This document shows, in pieces, positions 54,680-64,000 of a DNA stretch of 64,000 nucleotides. Source of the stretch: Oscillospiraceae bacterium MB08-C2-2 (lineage in GTDB: Bacteria > Bacillota > Clostridia > Oscillospirales > Ruminococcaceae). Within the stretch, counting starts at the first letter, position 1. Each line of letters begins with the position of its first letter. Where the stretch lies: NCBI GenBank assembly GCA_035621215.1, contig CP141729.1, positions 1,944,944 through 2,008,943 on the forward strand. Reading direction: 5' to 3'. A program made the translations under genes and the position numbers. The notes below the pieces were generated by a model. That model was not told the DNA's origin. It searched no databases and saw only the letters and a list, made by a program, of their open reading frames with translations.

Positions 54680-54856
54680 ACTGACAAAGCACCTCCGGTT
54701 TTGGGATTATCCATGCCGCTTATCCACTGGGCACAGCCCCCAGATATAGATCGGATAAGCAATCCTATTTGACCCCAGAATAGCATGGAAGGGTCACATG
54801 CCAGTAACACAATCACAGAAATTGCCAGTTTCGCAAATTTTTTGTAAGATAAATTC

Positions 54857-56347
54857 CTATTCCTCAGCAGCCCATCTGCGGCTTTTTTCTACAGCACGGC
54901 TCCAGCCCCGGCAAAGGGCCTGCCGCTCACTGGGAGAAATTGAAGGGCTAAATTCCACATCGGGCTGCCAGCCTGCACCAATCTCAGCGATATCCTGCCA
55001 AAAGCCAACCTCCAGCCCCGCCAGAAAAGCGGCACCCATAGCGGTGGATTCCAGCTGCTTGCCCCGGCGAATGGTGGTTCCTAAGATATCCGACTGGAAC
55101 TGGAGCAGAAAGCCATCCCGGCTTGCCCCGCCATCCACCTTCAAATGGCTAAGAGATGTGCCGGAATCCTGCTCCATCACCCGCACCACATCCGCCACCT
55201 GATAGGCAATGGATTCCTCCGCCGCCCGGATAATATGCTCACGGGTGCTCCCACGGGTCAGCCCCACAATGGTTCCCCGGGCATACATATCCCAATAGGG
55301 CGCTCCCAGCCCGGTAAAAGCAGGCACCACATACACGCCGCCGTTATCCGAAAGCCCGCTGCAAATCCCCTCCATTTGAGAAGGATCTTCAATCATGCGC
55401 AGCTCATCCCGCAGCCACTGCACAACCGCTCCGCCTACAAAAACACTGCCCTCCAAGGCGTAGGTTACCCGGCCGTTTAGCCCACAGGCAATGGTTGAAA
55501 TCAGCCCGCTGCCGCTTTGAACCAACTTTTCGCCGGTGTTCATCAGCAGAAAGCAGCCGGTTCCATAGGTGTTTTTGGCCTCGCCCTTTTCAAAGCAAAC
55601 CTGCCCAAACAGCGCCGCCTGCTGGTCCCCGGCAATGCCGGTGATAGGAACCGAAGCCCCATCCAGCCGTGCATAGCCAAACAGGCTGCTGGATTGCTGC
55701 ACCCGGGGCAGCATGACCTCGGGGATGTTCATAAGCTCAAGGAGCTTTCCATCCCAGCAGAGCCGCTCAATATCAAAGAGCATGGTGCGGGAGGCATTGG
55801 TATAGTCGGTGACATGGGTTTGGCCGCCGGTCAGGTTCCATGTGAGCCAGCTATCCACAGTCCCAGCCAGCAGCTCTCCCTTTTCGGCCCGCTCTCTTGC
55901 ACCCTCCACCTGATCCAGAATCCACTGGAACTTGGTTCCGGAAAAATAAGCATCAATAACAAGTCCGGTTTTTTGCTGTATATAAGGGGCATGACCCTGT
56001 TCACGCAGCCGGTCACAAATGCCCGAGGTGCGCCGGCACTGCCACACAATGGCGTTGTAAATGGGTTTCCCCGTATCTTTTTCCCAGATGACAGCGGTTT
56101 CCCGCTGGTTGGTGATGCCGATCGCCGCCAGCTCCTGCGGGGTTACGCCGCTTTCTTGCAGAACCTGCTCCATCACCGCCTGCTGGGAACGCAGAATATC
56201 CATAGGATCGTGTTCCACCCAGCCTGCCTTAGGGAAATGCTGGGGGAATTCCTGCTGAGCCAGTGCCACCAGCCTCTGGCTGTGGTCAAAAAGCACGGCT
56301 CTTGAGCTGGTTGTCCCCTGATCCAATGCCAGTATATATTGTTTCAT
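54857..56347 (-). CDS. glpK: Glycerol kinase
   Basis: GlpK phosphorylates glycerol to glycerol 3-phosphate. The 496-residue FGGY kinase has the family pattern LALDQGTTSSRAVLFD at the start, GWVEHDP, FSGTKFQWILD, ITGIAGDQQAALFGQ and the ATP-binding GGASRDGFLLQFQSD. It is the third gene of a compact run with a MATE transporter and an FAH-family gene (18 bp and 35 bp gaps). No glpF or glpD adjoins it, unlike many glycerol operons. Confidence 0.96.
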   Translation of the reverse strand: MKQYILALDQGTTSSRAVLFDHSQRLVALAQQEFPQHFPKAGWVEHDPMDILRSQQAVMEQVLQESGVTPQELAAIGITNQRETAVIWEKDTGKPIYNAIVWQCRRTSGICDRLREQGHAPYIQQKTGLVIDAYFSGTKFQWILDQVEGARERAEKGELLAGTVDSWLTWNLTGGQTHVTDYTNASRTMLFDIERLCWDGKLLELMNIPEVMLPRVQQSSSLFGYARLDGASVPITGIAGDQQAALFGQVCFEKGEAKNTYGTGCFLLMNTGEKLVQSGSGLISTIACGLNGRVTYALEGSVFVGGAVVQWLRDELRMIEDPSQMEGICSGLSDNGGVYVVPAFTGLGAPYWDMYARGTIVGLTRGSTREHIIRAAEESIAYQVADVVRVMEQDSGTSLSHLKVDGGASRDGFLLQFQSDILGTTIRRGKQLESTAMGAAFLAGLEVGFWQDIAEIGAGWQPDVEFSPSISPSERQALCRGWSRAVEKSRRWAAEE

Positions 56348-56365
56348 GGTACCCTCCCGAAAGTA

Positions 56366-57730
56366 TTAGTCAGCTAAAACCCGATTTGCTTCCCATTTGC
56401 CGCTTTTCCAACGGGTCAGATAAACGATGGCCCGGGCGGTCCATTCCAATACCATGCCAATCCAGATACTGGGCATGCCCAGCCCGAACACATGGGCCAC
56501 AAAATAGGCCGAGCCTACCCGCAGCATCCACATACAGCAGGCGGATACACACATGGTGTATTTGCCGTCGCCCACAGCGCGCAGGGCATAAGGCAGGCAA
56601 TAGGCTAAGGTCCAGAGAAAAATGGCGGCTATGCAAAAGACAAGACTGCCCCAAAAGGCATAGGTCATCGCCTCGCCGGAAATGGACAGAAGGCTGAACG
56701 CCGGCCTAAGCAGCAAAGCAATCACCACATTGGCTACAGTCATAGCGCCATAGCTGGCTAAAACCAGCTTGCGGGCATAGCGGCGGGCAGCGCCATTATC
56801 CCCTGCACCAACACACTGAGCTACCACCGTGAGCATGCAAAGGGCTATGGAGATACCGGGGATGTTCCCCAGTGTCATAATAATGTTAATAAAAGCGTTG
56901 CCTGCAATGGCCGCTGTTCCGAAGGTGGTAACCAGGCGAACTAAAAACAGCTTGCCCATCTGGAACATGCCGCCCTCCAAGCCAGTGGGAACCCCAACCT
57001 TGAGGATACCCCGGATGATATCCCACCGCAGCCGAATGGGGAACAGCCGCCCGATGCGCAGAGGCCCATCGTGGGAGCGATAAAGCAGAATCATCACCAT
57101 GGCCGCGGAGGCTGCCCGGCAGATGACCATAGAGACAGCGGCTCCGGCTACTCCCATATTCAATCGAGACATAAAGAAAAGGTTGCCCCCAACCTTTAGA
57201 ATGTTGGATAAAAACGAGGTAGCCATGCCCACACGGCTGTTGCCGGTGCTGCGGAAAAGAGCGTTGCCAACATTATAGATTCCCACAAAAGGATAAGAAA
57301 TTGCTGAAATCCAAAAATACGTTTGGGCGCTTTCCATAACCCCGGGAGCAATTTGACCGTAAAGCAGACGCAGAATAGGGCCGTGGAACGCTACCCCGAA
57401 AATACTTACCGCAAAGGAAATCGCCGTTACGGTATAAATCAGCTGTTCGGCACTGCGGGAAGCATTTTCCCCATCCCGCCTGCCCAGATACTGACTGCAT
57501 ACCACCGTGCCGCCGGTGGCGAGGGATGTAAAAACATCAATCAGGATGATATTGATGATATCAACCAGTGAAATTCCGCTGACTGCCTCTTCACCCAGAT
57601 AGGCAACCATCACGGTATCGATAATGCCCAGAGACGCCACAAGCAGCCGTTCTATGGCCAAAGGCCACACCAACTGTACCAACTCCCTGTTGCTCCACAG
57701 CTCCCGGGGGCGGGTATCGGTTTCACACAA
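56366..57730 (-). CDS. MATE family efflux transporter
   Basis: A 454-residue multidrug and toxin extrusion transporter with twelve helices in two halves. The first half has IERLLVASLGIIDTVMVAYLGEEAVSGISL, and the second repeats this with an IAGNAFINIIMTLGNIPGI stretch. It exchanges cations for organic compounds across the membrane. The start is TTG at 57730 after GGAAGGTGA. The neighbours suggest co-transcription with glpK but no functional link is evident. Confidence 0.92.
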   Translation of the reverse strand: MCETDTRPRELWSNRELVQLVWPLAIERLLVASLGIIDTVMVAYLGEEAVSGISLVDIINIILIDVFTSLATGGTVVCSQYLGRRDGENASRSAEQLIYTVTAISFAVSIFGVAFHGPILRLLYGQIAPGVMESAQTYFWISAISYPFVGIYNVGNALFRSTGNSRVGMATSFLSNILKVGGNLFFMSRLNMGVAGAAVSMVICRAASAAMVMILLYRSHDGPLRIGRLFPIRLRWDIIRGILKVGVPTGLEGGMFQMGKLFLVRLVTTFGTAAIAGNAFINIIMTLGNIPGISIALCMLTVVAQCVGAGDNGAARRYARKLVLASYGAMTVANVVIALLLRPAFSLLSISGEAMTYAFWGSLVFCIAAIFLWTLAYCLPYALRAVGDGKYTMCVSACCMWMLRVGSAYFVAHVFGLGMPSIWIGMVLEWTARAIVYLTRWKSGKWEANRVLAD

Positions 57731-57765
57731 ATCCGGTCACCTTCCTTTTTTGGCGCAGGCACTTT

Positions 57766-58629
57766 TTATTTGATAAAAGGGGTGCGTAGGGTTCCAATCC
57801 CCTGAATTTCCGCTTCCACCACATCGCCCGGCTTGAGCCAGAGCTGCCGCTCCTTAGGCATACCCATCACCACACCCTCGGGGGTTCCGGTGAAAATGAT
57901 ATCGCCGGGGCACAGGGTCATAAACTGGGAGGCATAACGGATAATTTCACAGCAATCAAAAATCATTTCCCGTGTGTTGCCCTTCTGGCGCTGCTCGCCG
58001 TTGACCCGGCAGGTTACCTCCAGATTGGCCCAGTCAAGGGAATCGGTGGTGGTCAGGTAAGGCCCAATGGGGCCAAAGCCATCCAAGGATTTTCCGATCA
58101 GCCACTGGCCGGAGCGGAACTGGAGATCACGGGCGGATATATCGTTGCCAACGGTAAAGCCAAACACATAGTCCATGGCCTTTTCCTTGGGGATAAAGCG
58201 CCCCTCACGCCCAATGACAATAACCAGCTCCGCTTCGTAATCATACTGGCCGGAAACCGCCTCCGGCAAAGAAACCGGCTGGTTGTGAGCCGCCAAGGCA
58301 TTGGAAAACTTGCTGAACAAAATGGGGAACTTGGGCAGCTCGGCACTGCTTTCAGAAACATGCTTGTGGTAATTAAAGCCCACGCAAAGCATTTTGCCCG
58401 GCTGGATCACCGGTGCCCACTCTAGTTCGCTTGCCTGCCGCAGGTGCGCAGTCTCCAAAGGCAGAGCTTCCAGCCTGCGCAGCCCTTCTGCGCCCATTTC
58501 AATGGCCTGTGCCATCGTCAGAGGAACCCCACTTGCTTGGCCCGCCGCCTGCCGCACATCCAGAATTCCATTTTCAGTGACAACGCCAAGACACTCTATG
58601 CCTTTTTCATAAAAACTTGTCAGTCTCAT
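57766..58629 (-). CDS. Fumarylacetoacetate hydrolase family protein
   Basis: A 287-residue enzyme with the FAH C-terminal fold. Metal ligands are visible in YDYEAELVIVIGREG, and NDISARDLQ and GTPEGVVMG are typical of the family. Members hydrolyse or decarboxylate 2-keto acids such as acylpyruvates or 2-oxopent-4-enoates. The exact substrate is unknown. It heads the run with MATE and glpK. Confidence 0.9.
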   Translation of the reverse strand: MRLTSFYEKGIECLGVVTENGILDVRQAAGQASGVPLTMAQAIEMGAEGLRRLEALPLETAHLRQASELEWAPVIQPGKMLCVGFNYHKHVSESSAELPKFPILFSKFSNALAAHNQPVSLPEAVSGQYDYEAELVIVIGREGRFIPKEKAMDYVFGFTVGNDISARDLQFRSGQWLIGKSLDGFGPIGPYLTTTDSLDWANLEVTCRVNGEQRQKGNTREMIFDCCEIIRYASQFMTLCPGDIIFTGTPEGVVMGMPKERQLWLKPGDVVEAEIQGIGTLRTPFIK

Positions 58630-59010
58630 TTTTTCAGCTCCTTTATAGAATAGTGAACCCCACCCTCTGCCTGATCAAAGACACTCGCCCCTGCCCACAT
58701 TTGCATTGCAGGTTGGCGGGTTCCCACAAAGGGGAGTATATACCAGCGGTCTTTATGCCCAGTATAGCATATAATTTATGAAAAAGGGTGGAAATCCGGC
58801 CTTTTGATTTACAGAATATTCGAACCTTTTTTGTGTCTTTCGCGATCCTAAAAAGCTATAAAAAAACGTTCTGATTTTACAGCGCTGAAAAGCCATTGAC
58901 ACTTCCATCACAAGCAAAATCCTGAAAATAGAAATCGAAACTCTATTGCACAAAAAACAGGATAAAGCTTGGCCCCCGATTGTATATTTTGCAATTTATT
59001 TTTTTAGCAC

Positions 59011-59039
59011 TTGCATTTTTTCCTCGGATGGGATACAAT
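59011..59039 (+). promoter_or_regulatory. Promoter of the pur operon
   Basis: TTGCAT (59011-59016), 17 bp, TACAAT (59034-59039). It predicts a leader of about 320 nt before purE. Confidence 0.75.
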
Positions 59040-59045
59040 TTAAGA

Positions 59046-59230
59046 GTAATTGGGCGTAGTTTTCGAATTTTTGATGGAACATTCAAAAAATGACGGCTGA
59101 CCTTGGGTTGGCTGTTGCTGTTTTCGGGAGGGGTTAGCGTGCCGTCTTCAACCGGGAATCAACAACTGAATAAAAAAAGTTTTGCAGATGCCTTTCAGTC
59201 TTTTGGGAAGGGATATATTGCCGCACAATA
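59046..59230 (+). ncRNA. Structured leader RNA of the pur operon, class unknown
   Basis: Hairpin TTTTTGA (59068-59074) / TCAAAAA (59083-59089), then a closing helix GACGGC (59092-59097) / GCCGTC (59141-59146) enclosing a smaller ACC/GGT pairing and G-rich single strands. It precedes a terminator. I could not match it to the purine, ZTP or PRPP riboswitch consensus. Confidence 0.45.
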
Positions 59231-59236
59231 TTAGCA

Positions 59237-59277
59237 GGGTTGTAACACGGGAGTGTTGCAGCCTTTTTGATTTTTTC
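59237..59277 (+). terminator. Attenuator-like terminator before purE
   Basis: A 12-bp stem GGGTTGTAACAC / GTGTTGCAGCCT with three G-U pairs and loop GGGA, followed by TTTTGATTTTTT, about 90 bp upstream of purE. Since the promoter is at 59011-59039, it lies inside the leader. Confidence 0.75.
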
Positions 59278-59364
59278 GCTGATTTGTCAATTTAGCCTCC
59301 TCTGCCTCAGGCACTGGGAGCTTGTGTCTTTTGTTCTATTTATTTTGAAAGGGGACATGCATCA

Positions 59365-59862
59365 ATGAAAAAAGTAGCTGTAATCATGGGAAGCGACAGC
59401 GATTATCCGGTTGTTGAACCGGCCATAAAAACCCTGCGGAAATTCGGTGTCCAAGCCGAGGCACGGGTTATGAGTGCCCACCGCACCCCCAAGGCCGCCT
59501 GTGCCTTTGCGGAAAGTGCCCGGGAAGCCGGTTTTGGGGTAATCATTGCCGCCGCAGGCAAGGCTGCACATCTGGCCGGTGTTCTGGCAGCTCACACCAC
59601 TCTGCCCGTTATCGGCATTCCGGTGCAGGCCTCCGCTTTGGATGGCTTGGATGCCCTCCTTGCCACTGTGCAGATGCCCGCTGGGGTTCCGGTTGCCACC
59701 GTTGCTATTAACGGCTCAGAAAACGCCGCTCTGCTGGCTATCCAGATGCTGGCTCTCTCTGACGAATCACTGGCCGCTAAGCTGTCGGCGATGAAAAAGG
59801 AACAAGAGCAGTCGGTTCTGGCAAAAGACGCCGCCATGCAGGAAAAAACAAAACAAGCTTAA
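59365..59862 (+). CDS. purE: N5-carboxyaminoimidazole ribonucleotide mutase PurE
   Basis: PurE class I converts N5-CAIR to CAIR in purine synthesis. The 165-residue protein has the phosphate loop MGSDSDYPV, the segment MSAHRTP with the catalytic His, and [17 protein letters not shown]. It is the first gene of purECFMN-purH. The partner PurK is not in the window. Confidence 0.96.
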   Translation: MKKVAVIMGSDSDYPVVEPAIKTLRKFGVQAEARVMSAHRTPKAACAFAESAREAGFGVIIAAAGKAAHLAGVLAAHTTLPVIGIPVQASALDGLDALLATVQMPAGVPVATVAINGSENAALLAIQMLALSDESLAAKLSAMKKEQEQSVLAKDAAMQEKTKQA

Positions 59863-59945
59863 TTCTTAATAAAATTAGGTGCATCTATCCTTTAAATCGG
59901 GCAGGATGCCATCAACCCATAAACAGTTTGAAAGGAATGGTTAAT

Positions 59946-60659
59946 ATGATGGAAAAAACACAGCAGCTTTATGAGGGAAAAGCCAAAAAAGTTTTCGCCA
60001 CTGCCGACCCGGAGCTTTGCATTGTCTCCTATAAGGACGATGCCACCGCTTTCAATGGTCAGAAAAAGGGCACCATTGCAGGCAAAGGCTCCATTAACAA
60101 CCGAGTAACCAACTATCTGATGGGCTTGCTGGCCAAGCAGGGCATCCCCACTCATTTTGTGGAGGAATTAAGCGACCGGGAGACTCTTGTCAAGCGGGTT
60201 ACCATTGTTCCGCTGGAAGTGATTGTTCGCAACATCGCCGCCGGTTCCCTTTCCCAGCGTCTTGGCTTGCCCGAGGGCACCCGTATGGCCAAAACCGTGC
60301 TGGAATACTGCTATAAGGATGATGCACTGGGTGACCCCATGATCAACCAGTATCATATCTTCGCCATGGAGCTGGCTACCCCCGAGGAGCTGGAAATCAT
60401 TGCGGATTACTCCTTTAAAATCAACAAGCTGTTGGGTGAATATCTCCACGATCTGAATATTGAGCTGATCGATTTCAAGCTGGAATTCGGCCGCACCACC
60501 GATGGCACCATTGTGCTGGCGGATGAAATCTCCCCCGATACCTGCCGCTTCTGGGATAGTGTTACCGGCGAAAAGCTGGATAAAGACCGCTTCCGCCGTG
60601 ATCTGGGCGATGTGGAGCAGGCCTATGAGGAGATTCTCCACCGCCTCATGGGCAAATAA
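59946..60659 (+). CDS. purC: SAICAR synthetase PurC
   Basis: PurC joins aspartate to CAIR with ATP. The 237-residue protein has [10 protein letters not shown] at the start, [14 protein letters not shown], then IDFKLEFGR and [14 protein letters not shown], all family hallmarks. The ATG at 59946 follows GAAAGGAATGG; a second ATG is the next codon. It starts 83 bp after purE. Confidence 0.96.
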   Translation: MMEKTQQLYEGKAKKVFATADPELCIVSYKDDATAFNGQKKGTIAGKGSINNRVTNYLMGLLAKQGIPTHFVEELSDRETLVKRVTIVPLEVIVRNIAAGSLSQRLGLPEGTRMAKTVLEYCYKDDALGDPMINQYHIFAMELATPEELEIIADYSFKINKLLGEYLHDLNIELIDFKLEFGRTTDGTIVLADEISPDTCRFWDSVTGEKLDKDRFRRDLGDVEQAYEEILHRLMGK

Positions 60660-60710
60660 GTCTTGGAACAACCGCCGATCATCCAACAAGCAATTGAGGG
60701 AGAAAACTCT

Positions 60711-62141
60711 ATGATGAATACCTTGCACGAGGAATGCGGTGTTGTGGGCATTTATGACCCTACCCGTGAGGATGCGGCCGTAAGGGCTTATTATGCAATG
60801 TACGCTCTGCAGCACCGTGGGCAGGAAAGCTGTGGCATTGCAGTGAATTACGATGGAGTGATCCGGGATCACAAGGATGTGGGGCTGGTTCCCGAGGTGT
60901 TTACCCGGGAGCAGCTGGAACGCCTTGGCCCCGGCAACATGGCGGTGGGCCATGTGCGCTATTCCACCACTGGCAGCCACAACCGGGCCAATGCCCAGCC
61001 TCTGGTGGTGCGCCATGTGAAAGGCACCATGGCACTGGCTCACAACGGCAATCTGGTTAATCATGCCTCCCTGCGGGAGCAGCTGGAATTGGGCGGGGCG
61101 ATTTTTCACTCCACCAACGACAGCGAGGTGATTTCCTACATCATTACCAAGGCCCGCCTCACCTCCGGTTCCATCGAAAAGGCGGTGGAACAGGCCATGT
61201 TCGAGCTCAAGGGAGCCTATTCCCTTGTGGTGATGTCCCCCACCAAGTTGATTGCCGCCCGTGACCCCAACGGCTTCCGGCCTTTGTGCATCGGCCGGGT
61301 TGGTGAATCCATTATTTTCGCCTCCGAAAGCTGTGCGCTGGATACCATGGGGGCAACCCTGATTCGGGAGCTGAAGCCCGGTGAAATTGTGGTGGCGGAT
61401 TCCGACGGCCTGCGCAGCATTGAAACCCACTGCGGCAGCAAGGGCAATCTGTGTGTTTTCGAGTTTGTCTATTTTTCCCGCCCCGATTCTGTTATTGAAG
61501 GGGCGGATGTTCACAAAGCACGCCAGCGTGCCGGCGCCTTTCTGGCACTGGAAAGCCCGGTTCATGCCGATGTGGTCATCGGTGTTCCCGATTCGGGGCT
61601 GGATGCGGCCTTAGGTTATTCCATGCAGTCCGGCATCCCTTATGGGGTAGGCTTCATCAAAAACCGCTATGTGGGGCGCACCTTTATCCAGCCCACCCAG
61701 AACCAGCGGGAGGATGCGGTAAAAATCAAACTGAATGTGATTGCCTCCACCGTTAAAGGCAAGCGGGTCATTATGATTGATGATTCCATTGTCCGGGGCA
61801 CCACCAGCGGGCGTATTGTTAAGCTGCTGCGGGAGGCCGGAGCCAAAGAGGTTCATATGCGGGTATCCGCTCCTCCTTTCCTCAATCCCTGTTATTTTGG
61901 AACGGATATTGACAGCCGGGATCATCTGATTGCCTGCCAAAAAACCATTCCCCAAATCCGGGATTACATCGGCGTGGATTCTCTTGCCTATCTATCAGTG
62001 GAAAATGTGCAAAAAATTGCTGAGGGGGCAAACTGCGGCTTTTGCGTGGGCTGCTTCTCCGGCCGATATCCCATTGAGCCCCCGGAAGAAACCTGCAAAA
62101 ATAAATTCGAGCAACCCCTCGGAAAGGCGGTAAAAGCATGA
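60711..62141 (+). CDS. purF: Amidophosphoribosyltransferase PurF
   Basis: PurF makes 5-phosphoribosylamine from PRPP and glutamine, the committed step. The 476-residue protein has an N-terminal Ntn hydrolase domain with catalytic C9 (EECGVVGIYD), cleaved from a short propeptide in this subclass, and a phosphoribosyltransferase motif VIMIDDSIVRGTTSGRI. The cluster of Cys in the last part (CGFCVGC) fits the 4Fe-4S-containing Bacillus type. It overlaps purM by 4 nt. Confidence 0.96.
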   Translation: MMNTLHEECGVVGIYDPTREDAAVRAYYAMYALQHRGQESCGIAVNYDGVIRDHKDVGLVPEVFTREQLERLGPGNMAVGHVRYSTTGSHNRANAQPLVVRHVKGTMALAHNGNLVNHASLREQLELGGAIFHSTNDSEVISYIITKARLTSGSIEKAVEQAMFELKGAYSLVVMSPTKLIAARDPNGFRPLCIGRVGESIIFASESCALDTMGATLIRELKPGEIVVADSDGLRSIETHCGSKGNLCVFEFVYFSRPDSVIEGADVHKARQRAGAFLALESPVHADVVIGVPDSGLDAALGYSMQSGIPYGVGFIKNRYVGRTFIQPTQNQREDAVKIKLNVIASTVKGKRVIMIDDSIVRGTTSGRIVKLLREAGAKEVHMRVSAPPFLNPCYFGTDIDSRDHLIACQKTIPQIRDYIGVDSLAYLSVENVQKIAEGANCGFCVGCFSGRYPIEPPEETCKNKFEQPLGKAVKA

Positions 62142-63178
62142 GTCAGAACAGCTTTAGTGAAAGCTACAAGGCAGCGGGGGTGGATGTCACCGCCGGGTAT
62201 GAGTCGGTTCGGCTGATGAAAAGCCATGTTCAGCGCACCCTGACCAAAGGGGCTTTATCGGATATCGGCGGCTTTGGCGGCCTCTTTGAAATGGATTTAA
62301 CCGGCATCTCCAACCCGGTGCTGGTTTCCGGCACCGACGGTGTAGGCACCAAGCTGAAAATCGCTTTCCGCATGGATAAGCATGATACCATCGGCATTGA
62401 CTGCGTGGCTATGTGTGTCAACGACATCATCTGTTGTGGGGCAAAGCCGCTGGTCTTCCTTGACTATTTGGCCGTAGGCAAAAACGTTCCCGAGCGGGTG
62501 GCTGAAATTGTCTCCGGTGTGGCTGAGGGCTGTGTGCAGGCAGGATGCACCCTTTCCGGCGGGGAAACCGCTGAAATGCCCGGTTTCTATCCTGAAAACG
62601 AATACGATCTGGCTGGATTTTCGGTGGGTGTGGTGGATAAAGCCAAAATACTGGATAAGGATTCCATCCGTCCGGGGGATGCTCTGGTGGCTGTGGCCTC
62701 CTCGGGGCTTCACTCCAACGGCTTTTCGCTGGTTCGCAAGGTACTGGATATCGAAACCTGCGATCTTTCCGTATACTTCCCCGAACTTGGCACGACCTTG
62801 GGCGAAGCCTTGCTGACCCCAACCAAAATTTATGTTAAGCCTGTGCTGGCTTTATTGGAAGAAATCACAGTAAAATCCATCTCCCATGTTACCGGAGGCG
62901 GTTTTTATGAAAACCTGCCCCGTGCTCTCCCCGAGGGCATGACCGCTGTTATTGAGGAAAACTCTTGGGAAATCCCCGCTATCTTCCGTCTGATTGAAAA
63001 GGCCGGCGGCATTCCCCGGCGGGATATGCTCAATACATTTAATATGGGTGCCGGGCTTTGCTTAACTGTTCGCCCGGAGGATGCCGACCGTACAGTGGCT
63101 ATTCTCAAGGAGCAGGGTGAGCAGGCTTGGATTATCGGCTCGGTGGCAGAGGGAAGCGAGGGGGTACGGTTTGTCTGA
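62138..63178 (+). CDS. purM: AIR synthetase PurM
   Basis: PurM closes the imidazole ring of FGAM to AIR with ATP. The 346-residue protein has SGTDGVGTKLKIAF, CVNDIICCGAKPLVFLDY, SGGETAEMPGFY and SGLHSNGFSLVRK, all family motifs. It is coupled to purF (ATGA) and overlaps purN by 8 nt. Confidence 0.97.
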   Translation: MSQNSFSESYKAAGVDVTAGYESVRLMKSHVQRTLTKGALSDIGGFGGLFEMDLTGISNPVLVSGTDGVGTKLKIAFRMDKHDTIGIDCVAMCVNDIICCGAKPLVFLDYLAVGKNVPERVAEIVSGVAEGCVQAGCTLSGGETAEMPGFYPENEYDLAGFSVGVVDKAKILDKDSIRPGDALVAVASSGLHSNGFSLVRKVLDIETCDLSVYFPELGTTLGEALLTPTKIYVKPVLALLEEITVKSISHVTGGGFYENLPRALPEGMTAVIEENSWEIPAIFRLIEKAGGIPRRDMLNTFNMGAGLCLTVRPEDADRTVAILKEQGEQAWIIGSVAEGSEGVRFV

Positions 63179-63773
63179 GCGTAAGAAAATCGCTGTGCTG
63201 GTCAGCGGCGGCGGCACCAACCTGCAAGCTCTCATTGATGCCCAACAGGCTGGCCAGTTGGGAAACGGCCGCCTTGCCTGCGTGATTTCCTCCCGGGCCG
63301 ATGCCTTTGCGTTGAAAAGAGCCAAAAAGGCGGGCATCGAAGCCCTGACCCTTTCGGCGAAGTTTTTCCCCGGTGAGGCTTATGACCGTGAGCTGGTGCG
63401 TCTGCTCAAAGAGCGGGATATCCAGCTGGTGGTGCTGGCTGGCTTTCTTCGCATTCTGGGTGAACAATTGATTGCCGCTTTTTCCGGGCGTATTGTTAAT
63501 GTGCATCCCTCCCTGATTCCTGCCTTCTGCGGCGCTGGATTTTATGGGCTGCGGGTTCACGAAGCAGCATTGGAGCGTGGGGTTAAAATAACTGGGGCTA
63601 CCGTGCATCTGGTCAACGGCGTGGTGGATGGCGGCCCTATCCTGCTGCAAAAGGCGGTGGAGGTTGTGGAAGGGGATACCCCCGAAACCCTCCAGCGCCG
63701 GGTCATGGAGCAGGCGGAATGGGAGCTTTTGCCCCGGGCGGTGGCTCTTTTGTGCACCGATGAAATCAGATAA
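63171..63773 (+). CDS. purN: Phosphoribosylglycinamide formyltransferase PurN
   Basis: PurN transfers a formyl group from 10-formyltetrahydrofolate to GAR. The 200-residue protein has [28 protein letters not shown], then [12 protein letters not shown] and the conserved [17 protein letters not shown] with the catalytic Asp. The start is TTG at 63171 after GAGGGGG, 8 nt inside the end of purM. Confidence 0.95.
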   Translation: MSERKKIAVLVSGGGTNLQALIDAQQAGQLGNGRLACVISSRADAFALKRAKKAGIEALTLSAKFFPGEAYDRELVRLLKERDIQLVVLAGFLRILGEQLIAAFSGRIVNVHPSLIPAFCGAGFYGLRVHEAALERGVKITGATVHLVNGVVDGGPILLQKAVEVVEGDTPETLQRRVMEQAEWELLPRAVALLCTDEIR

Positions 63774-63804
63774 CACAGACAGCAACTCTTTGACGGAGGT
63801 AATA

Positions 63805-64000
63805 ATGATGAAAAAGCGTGCACTTCTCAGTGTTTCAGATAAAACCGGGGTGGTTGAATTTGCCCGGGAGTTGGAAGCCTTGGGCTTTGAGCTGCTTTCC
63901 ACCGGAGGCACCGCCTCGGCACTCGAAAAAGCAGGAATCGCCGTTACCCAGGTTTCAGAAATCACCGGTTTCCCCGAATGTCTGGATGGCCGGGTGAAAA
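63805..64000 (+). CDS. purH: Bifunctional AICAR transformylase/IMP cyclohydrolase PurH (start only)
   Basis: The first 65 codons are visible before the window ends ([18 protein letters not shown], then [15 protein letters not shown] and [10 protein letters not shown]). This is the MGS-like IMP cyclohydrolase domain. GGAGGT precedes tandem ATG codons at 63805 and 63808. It is 31 bp after purN and continues the operon; purD is not seen. Confidence 0.95.
   Translation, partial: MMKKRALLSVSDKTGVVEFARELEALGFELLSTGGTASALEKAGIAVTQVSEITGFPECLDGRVK

Larger units (their letters stand above)
58630..59364. other. Intergenic and leader region upstream of purE
   Basis: 735 bp. The left half is AT-rich and carries a TGCTATACT -10-like site on the minus strand for the FAH gene. 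The right half contains the pur promoter, a structured leader (59040-59230) and an attenuator-like terminator. No coding frame is present. Confidence 0.6.

Noticed and set aside
59040-59277. Purine, ZTP or PRPP riboswitch before purE
   Set aside because: The conserved loops of these classes could not be located by eye; therefore left as an unknown leader.
60168-61565. 465-codon minus-strand frame opposite purC and purF
   Set aside because: Spans two true genes of the pur operon on the other strand.

Overview
The window looks like ordinary chromosome from a Gram-positive, endospore-forming anaerobe of the Clostridia, most likely in or near the Oscillospirales. The evidence is the conserved Firmicutes block yqfC-yqfD-phoH-ybeY-dgkA-era-yqzL-recO, the sporulation genes ylbJ and ylmC/ymxH, strong AGGAGG-type ribosome binding sites, frequent TTG and GTG starts, and many compact intrinsic terminators. 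I see no phage, plasmid, CRISPR, rRNA or tRNA genes.

Layout. 0-8.5 kb: minus-strand housekeeping block (mutS2, then recO-yqzL-era-dgkA-ybeY-phoH and yqfD-yqfC). 8.7-22 kb: mixed genes, including ylbJ, a repeat-tailed membrane protein, transaldolase, a chemoreceptor, an orphan response regulator, a collagen-like protein, an amidase, an ECF transporter S component, a TraX-like protein, a YlmC-type protein and a pyrophosphatase. 21.5-26.3 kb: a ribbon-helix-helix protein, clpB, a GNAT acetyltransferase gene interrupted twice, and mgsA. 26.5-37.7 kb: a P-type cation ATPase behind a probable Mn2+ riboswitch, a CPBP protease, a lytic transglycosylase, an arsR-tlpA-ccdA redox operon, a second chemoreceptor and a LysR regulator. 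37.8-47.5 kb: a Ser-rich surface protein, a two-gene DNA-repair operon with a LexA-like site, a gluconate operon (gluconokinase, LarA-family racemase, 6-phosphogluconate dehydrogenase) and a SARP-like regulator. 47.9-53.7 kb: sortase, transglutaminase-like protein and a type IV pilus-like cluster ending in pilT. 53.7-58.6 kb: tandem 91-bp repeats, a Nudix hydrolase, then glpK, a MATE transporter and an FAH-family enzyme. 59-64 kb: purECFMN and the start of purH behind a structured leader with an attenuator-like terminator.

The most unusual feature is at 24.9-25.6 kb. The GNAT gene, translationally coupled to clpB, is split by two same-strand inserts of exactly 170 nt. Both fold on paper as two successive three-armed cloverleaves. 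Most stems differ in sequence between the two copies but keep their pairing. Each insert is bounded by a repeated codon (ATA/ATA and TAT/TAT), and removing both restores a complete 143-residue acetyltransferase with no other lesion. This fits a hairpin-rich mobile element, and it raises the possibility that the inserts are bypassed by ribosomes or removed from the RNA.

A second repeat family, with an extended -10 promoter motif inside a palindrome, occurs as three tandem 91-bp units before the Nudix gene and as one diverged copy that supplies the promoter of the phoH-era-recO operon.
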